This document shows positions 60,523-64,000 of a stretch of 64,000 nucleotides of DNA, in pieces. The first letter of the stretch is position 1, and each line of letters opens with the position of its first letter. Below the pieces are notes generated by a model. The model searched no databases. It was not told the DNA's origin and saw only the letters and a list, made by a program, of their open reading frames with translations. The stretch spans positions 496,001 through 560,000 of the forward strand of contig JAWKUI010000001.1 of NCBI GenBank assembly GCA_041398705.1, given 5' to 3'. Position numbers and translations under genes: made by a program. This DNA comes from NORP259 sp041398705. GTDB lineage: Bacteria > Planctomycetota > UBA1135 > GCA-002686595.

Positions 60523-61875
60523 TCACCAACCGGCTTGGCGCCACTGGGCGGGGTCATCGCCGTGGTTGCTCTGGGTCAGGCGATGCAAGGCGTCGAAGGC
60601 GGCCTTGCGGACGGATTTGGGCTGCGACGGGTCGAGGCGCTTCAGCAGTTCGGGGGTCGAGGAGAGGGAGCCCAGGTGTCCGAGCACGGCGCAGGCGATG
60701 GCCTGCTTCTCGGGGGTCATGGACTCCAGCAGCGGCTGCACCTTCGGGGCCAACTCCTCGCCGAAGATGTGGTGCGTGCTGACTTCCAGCAGGGCTTGCA
60801 CCCCGGCTTCGGTGGAGTTGGCGGCTAGGTGCAGTTGCCGAGCGGACTCGGCCTGCAGCCATTGCTGTTCGCCCTGATACCACGTGCGCCAACGGCCGAC
60901 ATCGGCCGGCAGCGGCAGGCGGGCGATCTCCTGGAGCGCTTCGAGGGCTTGGGAGCGGATGTTGGGTTCGCCGCTGGCCAGCAGTTCGATTAGGTAGGGG
61001 ATCGAACGGCTGTTGCGGAGTTTGGCCGTGGTGCGGATAGCGGCGATGCGAGCGGCGTCGGTCGCGTGCAGCAGGGTCTGGTGCAGTTGATCCCGGGCGG
61101 TTTCGGGGATCGGGCCCCGCAGGCTGTCCGCACAGTGGCCGACCTCGGTCAGAATCCACTCGTCCATGCGCGGAACGAGCCGCAACAGGCTGAGTAGGGT
61201 GGGCACGGACTCCGGTTGCGCGCATTGAGCGGTCGCCTGCACGATGCCGGGCAGCAGGGCTTGGGGCGCGGCGCCGTACAGTTGCGGCAGGGCGCGCAGG
61301 GCTTGCGGATCGTTCTGGAGGATCTGTCCGAGGGACTTCTCGAACGCACCGCGCATCGCGGTCGAAGGCCGCTTGCCGTGGGCGGTTTCCGAAACCCAGG
61401 TCAGGACCGAAGGCACGTCGGATTGGGTGCCATAGCGGCCCAGGACCAGCAGGGTGGCCTGGCAGCAGGCTTCGTCGATGCCGTGCGATCCTTGCTCGGC
61501 CAGGAAACGACGCAGTTCGGGCAGGGGTTTGTGCGCAAAGGTGTCGAGCACCATCGAGAATTCGAAACCCTGGAGCGGACGGCCTGTGCGCTTGCCATCG
61601 GCCGTGCGCACGTCGAAATGGCCGCTTTTGAGGGCTTGGAAACACTCGTCGAGGGAAGTGGCGGCAACCTGCTTCAAGCGCTCGGGCATGGCTTCCTCGG
61701 ACACACTGCCGGCGCGATTGTCCAGCAACAGCGTGGCCAGGGCGCCGATCGGCTTGTCGGTGGTCGCCGGCCGCAGCGACTCGGGCGGGGTGGCGTCTTG
61801 GGCCCAAGCCGTATCGGCAAACGCCGCGAACAGCATCATCCAAGCAAGTCCTGAGAGCAGTTTCGGGGTTCGCAT
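60523..61875 (-). CDS. periplasmic HEAT-repeat protein
   Basis: A 450-residue exported protein (signal peptide ends FADTAWAQ) made almost entirely of HEAT-like helical repeats, for example SRSIPYLIELLASGEPNIR and SVRKAAFDALHRLTQ. These form a curved scaffold for binding other proteins. It lies four bases after the stop of the pilin-like gene and seven bases before the HAMP protein's start, in the same operon. A regulatory or assembly role for the pilus-like surface system is plausible. Confidence 0.8.
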   Translation of the reverse strand: MRTPKLLSGLAWMMLFAAFADTAWAQDATPPESLRPATTDKPIGALATLLLDNRAGSVSEEAMPERLKQVAATSLDECFQALKSGHFDVRTADGKRTGRPLQGFEFSMVLDTFAHKPLPELRRFLAEQGSHGIDEACCQATLLVLGRYGTQSDVPSVLTWVSETAHGKRPSTAMRGAFEKSLGQILQNDPQALRALPQLYGAAPQALLPGIVQATAQCAQPESVPTLLSLLRLVPRMDEWILTEVGHCADSLRGPIPETARDQLHQTLLHATDAARIAAIRTTAKLRNSRSIPYLIELLASGEPNIRSQALEALQEIARLPLPADVGRWRTWYQGEQQWLQAESARQLHLAANSTEAGVQALLEVSTHHIFGEELAPKVQPLLESMTPEKQAIACAVLGHLGSLSSTPELLKRLDPSQPKSVRKAAFDALHRLTQSNHGDDPAQWRQAGW

Positions 61876-61879
61876 GGTT

Positions 61880-63883
61880 CTAGAGGCCGAGCAAGACGGC
61901 GACGGCTGCGGTTGTGGCGGGGTCGTTGAGGATCATGTCGCGTTCTTCCGCAGAGAGCGGCATGTAACCTCCCGTTGCCAGTTTCTGGTAGGCCTCGGAG
62001 GCGTTGAGCTGACCGGAGCCGAACGCATTCCAGATATCCTGGACATCCGTCCGGATGCCGTTGATGATCTCTTCGACGGCATCATCCGCAGCCGCAGCAG
62101 CGACCGCATCGTCCTCCTTCGTCCGATCCGCGATGCGCTCGATCGAGCTGACCCCCGCCACCTGATCCCAATCGAATCCGGATTCCGGGCCGGTGTAGCT
62201 CGAAGTGCCTCCGCCGGTCGTCGTATACGTCACGTAGATCGTCACGTTGCCGAGGTCGTTGCCATCCACCAGGGACGAAAGGTCCCCCTTGTTGACCCCG
62301 AGGATGTCATAGGGGTTGGTGGCCAGGCCCTTGATCTGGTTCGGCAACTCGACGACCTGCCAGGCGACGATCTTGGGCAGCGAATCCCCCCGATTGCCCG
62401 AACGGTCCACGTGGATGCGCGCGCCGGGACCGAAGGTCAACTTGCGCGCGATGGCGCCGCCGAAGATCTCGAAGCCGGAACCGATATGCACATCCGTGTC
62501 CGGCGCGTAGATGGTTCCGAAGAAGCGGCCCGTGGCGTCCAGGTTGATGGTCGGCCCGGCCGGCGAAGCGGCGCTGGACGCCACTTGGAGGGTCATGGCG
62601 CTGGGCTGGTCACCCAAAGTGGACGTGCTGGATCCGGGTTGCAGGTCCATGCGTCCGGTGACATACAGATTCACGTCCCCATCCCGTGTGTCGAGCACCA
62701 GGTTTGCCCCTGGAGCCAGGACCAGGTCGCCGATCACAACGGTCGCGGGACCGCGGATGACCACTTCGCTGTCGGCGCCGACGGTCAAACCCGCGAATCC
62801 ACTTTCGCCACTGGCGATCGTCCAGGGCAGAACGTCTTCGTAGGTGACGGCTTCGGACAAGGCGATGGGAGGAACCAGCACCTCAGGTAGGTCCGGCTCA
62901 ATCGTGCGCGGCTCGGTGCTGCCCGAGACGATGGCGCTCGATCCGGTATCGACTTCCCTGTCGATGCCCGGGGTCACATCGCCATAGACCTCGGCATAAT
63001 CGCCATTCGCTAACTCAAAGGCGATGTTGTCGGCTGAACCCAGAAGTCCGGACTGGCCTGTGTGCAGCCCGTTGGCAGGGCGCAGTGGGATTTCCTCAGA
63101 TCCTGAGGCCAAAGCCTGCGGGATGATCTTGTCGTAGTAGTCATTGACCTGCTCGCGAACGGCGGCAATGAAGTACTCGGCACCATAGTTGCGCTGGACG
63201 AAAGCCACTTCGGGATCCGCAAGGAAAGTCCAAACACCGTTCTCGTTGTAGTAGTAGCGGCCGCTGCCGAAGAGCTTCTCGTGATCGTACTTGCCGCTGC
63301 ACCAGTTGTGATATCCGAGGTGGCAGCCCACGGTGACCCCACAGGAGCAACCTTGTCCCAGGTATTGCTCCAAGGCCTTGGGGATGTACCCCTCGATGTT
63401 GTCGTTTTCGGGGATCTGCGACTCGTACGTGCCCTTTTCAGAGTCGTACCCGTCAACCATCACCACCTGGTCCACGAGCATGCCTTCCACCGAGTAGAAA
63501 CCCAGCTGCTGCGGCTCGGCCTCGAGCACGTAGGACAGGGCCGCCCGGCCAGTGCCCGACATGGCGGTGGACGTCAACCGGATCTGGTCGTCCGCGGTAT
63601 CGACCGCGTCGACCCAGAGCAGGCCTTGCCCGTAGCGCACCGGCGAACCGATGGACCCGATCTGTCCAGTGCGTCCGATGCGCACCGCCTGGAAGGACTC
63701 CGCCAGGCCCGCTTCAGCCAAGTAGAAGGCCTGGGTGTTCTCGACCTCGGCCCCCTGACGCCGGGTCACCGACGACGTGAGCTGCAGGTAGGCCGCGCCG
63801 AGCGCCGCCACCATCGAGACCGCGATCAAAGCCAGTACCAGCGCGCTTCCCCGTTCGCGCCGATGTCCGATTCGTCCCCTCAT
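61880..63883 (-). CDS. PilX-like surface protein with C-terminal beta-rich domain
   Basis: A 667-residue protein with a short basic start and one hydrophobic helix (residues 13-33, SALVLALIAVSMVAALGAA), then QAFYLAEAGLAESFQ, the PilX N-terminal motif of minor pilins. A four-cysteine cluster lies at C179, C181, C187 and C195. The C-terminal half contains repeated beta-helix-like strands (VVIGDLVLAPGANLVLDTRDG, INLDATGRFFGTIYAPDTDV) of the DUF7305/polymer-forming type, so it may build or decorate an extracellular fibre. The ATG overlaps the stop of the upstream pilin-like gene by four bases. Confidence 0.75.
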   Translation of the reverse strand: MRGRIGHRRERGSALVLALIAVSMVAALGAAYLQLTSSVTRRQGAEVENTQAFYLAEAGLAESFQAVRIGRTGQIGSIGSPVRYGQGLLWVDAVDTADDQIRLTSTAMSGTGRAALSYVLEAEPQQLGFYSVEGMLVDQVVMVDGYDSEKGTYESQIPENDNIEGYIPKALEQYLGQGCSCGVTVGCHLGYHNWCSGKYDHEKLFGSGRYYYNENGVWTFLADPEVAFVQRNYGAEYFIAAVREQVNDYYDKIIPQALASGSEEIPLRPANGLHTGQSGLLGSADNIAFELANGDYAEVYGDVTPGIDREVDTGSSAIVSGSTEPRTIEPDLPEVLVPPIALSEAVTYEDVLPWTIASGESGFAGLTVGADSEVVIRGPATVVIGDLVLAPGANLVLDTRDGDVNLYVTGRMDLQPGSSTSTLGDQPSAMTLQVASSAASPAGPTINLDATGRFFGTIYAPDTDVHIGSGFEIFGGAIARKLTFGPGARIHVDRSGNRGDSLPKIVAWQVVELPNQIKGLATNPYDILGVNKGDLSSLVDGNDLGNVTIYVTYTTTGGGTSSYTGPESGFDWDQVAGVSSIERIADRTKEDDAVAAAAADDAVEEIINGIRTDVQDIWNAFGSGQLNASEAYQKLATGGYMPLSAEERDMILNDPATTAAVAVLLGL

Positions 63884-64000
63884 GAATCGCTCCCCAGGTT
63901 GCGGCAGGTCACCGTGCGCGACACCTGATCGCGGATGATGCTGCCATCGCTCTGTACTTTCTCCAGCGTCAGCCGGATCGTGACTGCGTTGCCTTGGATC
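63880..64000 (-). CDS. pilin-like protein, C-terminal fragment (5' end outside window)
   Basis: A frame enters from the right edge of the window and ends at the TGA at 63880-63882, overlapping the PilX-like start by four bases. The visible 40 residues (VTIRLTLEKVQSDG, then RTVTCRNLGSDS) match the end of PilW- or pseudopilin-type proteins, which end with a beta-sheet strand and a Cys-containing tail. It starts outside the window, so its family cannot be confirmed. Confidence 0.6.
   Translation of the reverse strand, partial: IQGNAVTIRLTLEKVQSDGSIIRDQVSRTVTCRNLGSDS

Overview
The window is GC-rich (roughly two thirds G+C), densely coding bacterial chromosome, best explained as a planctomycete (Planctomycetota). 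The grounds are a 1274-residue protein joining a propeller, HEAT repeats, a CxxCH haem site and a ThuA domain; a DUF1080 lipoprotein; tandem secreted lectin-like proteins with a Cys-rich N-terminal domain; and a Gram-negative type flagellum with P- and L-ring genes. The genus cannot be named from the sequence. No rRNA, tRNA, CRISPR array, insertion sequence or prophage was recognised; the window reads as ordinary chromosome with several lineage-specific loci.

Layout. 1-4.9 kb: the end of an unrecognised protein, a sigma-70 family factor that appears to start at ATT, a protein with a C-terminal HPr domain, a metallophosphoesterase and a membrane protein. 5.1-7.5 kb: parB followed by 1.6 kb of non-coding DNA with three parS palindromes and a 12-unit, 17-bp tandem array, so this is probably the centromere region and may lie near the replication origin. 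7.5-14.5 kb: a membrane-anchored cyclophilin, a large secreted protein, then an acyltransferase/DUF72/moeA/hydrolase run. 14.7-24.2 kb: wecC-wecB, a PLP cystathionine beta-synthase type enzyme with an in-frame Rieske domain upstream, an MBOAT/SGNH acyl-transfer pair, RNase HIII and dapF. 24.3-26.0 kb: an M48 membrane protease.

26.1-36.4 kb: a flagellar operon (flgF, flgG, flgA, flgH, flgI, a flgJ-type rod-binding gene, a flgN-like gene, flgK, flgL, an orphan 92-residue gene and probably a GNAT/SCP2 acetyltransferase), led by a near-perfect sigma-54 promoter. 36.5-44.5 kb: a permease, an aminotransferase-like lyase, gmhA, a DUF456 membrane protein, pabB and pabA (the three p-aminobenzoate activities are within 4 kb), a small membrane protein, an overlapping Ser/Thr kinase and PP2C phosphatase pair, and a lipoprotein. 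44.5-53.3 kb: the propeller/cytochrome/ThuA protein, the DUF1080 protein, a small acetyltransferase-like gene, cutC and two lectin paralogues. 53.4-58.1 kb: a nuclease-like secreted protein and a translationally coupled four-gene operon of two lipoproteins, a DUF455 di-iron ferritin-like protein and an ATP-grasp enzyme, which is the best candidate here for an undescribed pathway. 58.1-64 kb: a second tight operon of pilin-like proteins, a HEAT protein, a HAMP membrane protein and an unusual sensor kinase.

Expression signals: many first genes carry a TAnnnT hexamer only 6-11 nt before the start codon, which would make their transcripts leaderless or nearly so. Shine-Dalgarno motifs are visible mainly at parB, rnhC and the ATT-started sigma factor. 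All functional calls come from reading motifs and context; no database search was made.
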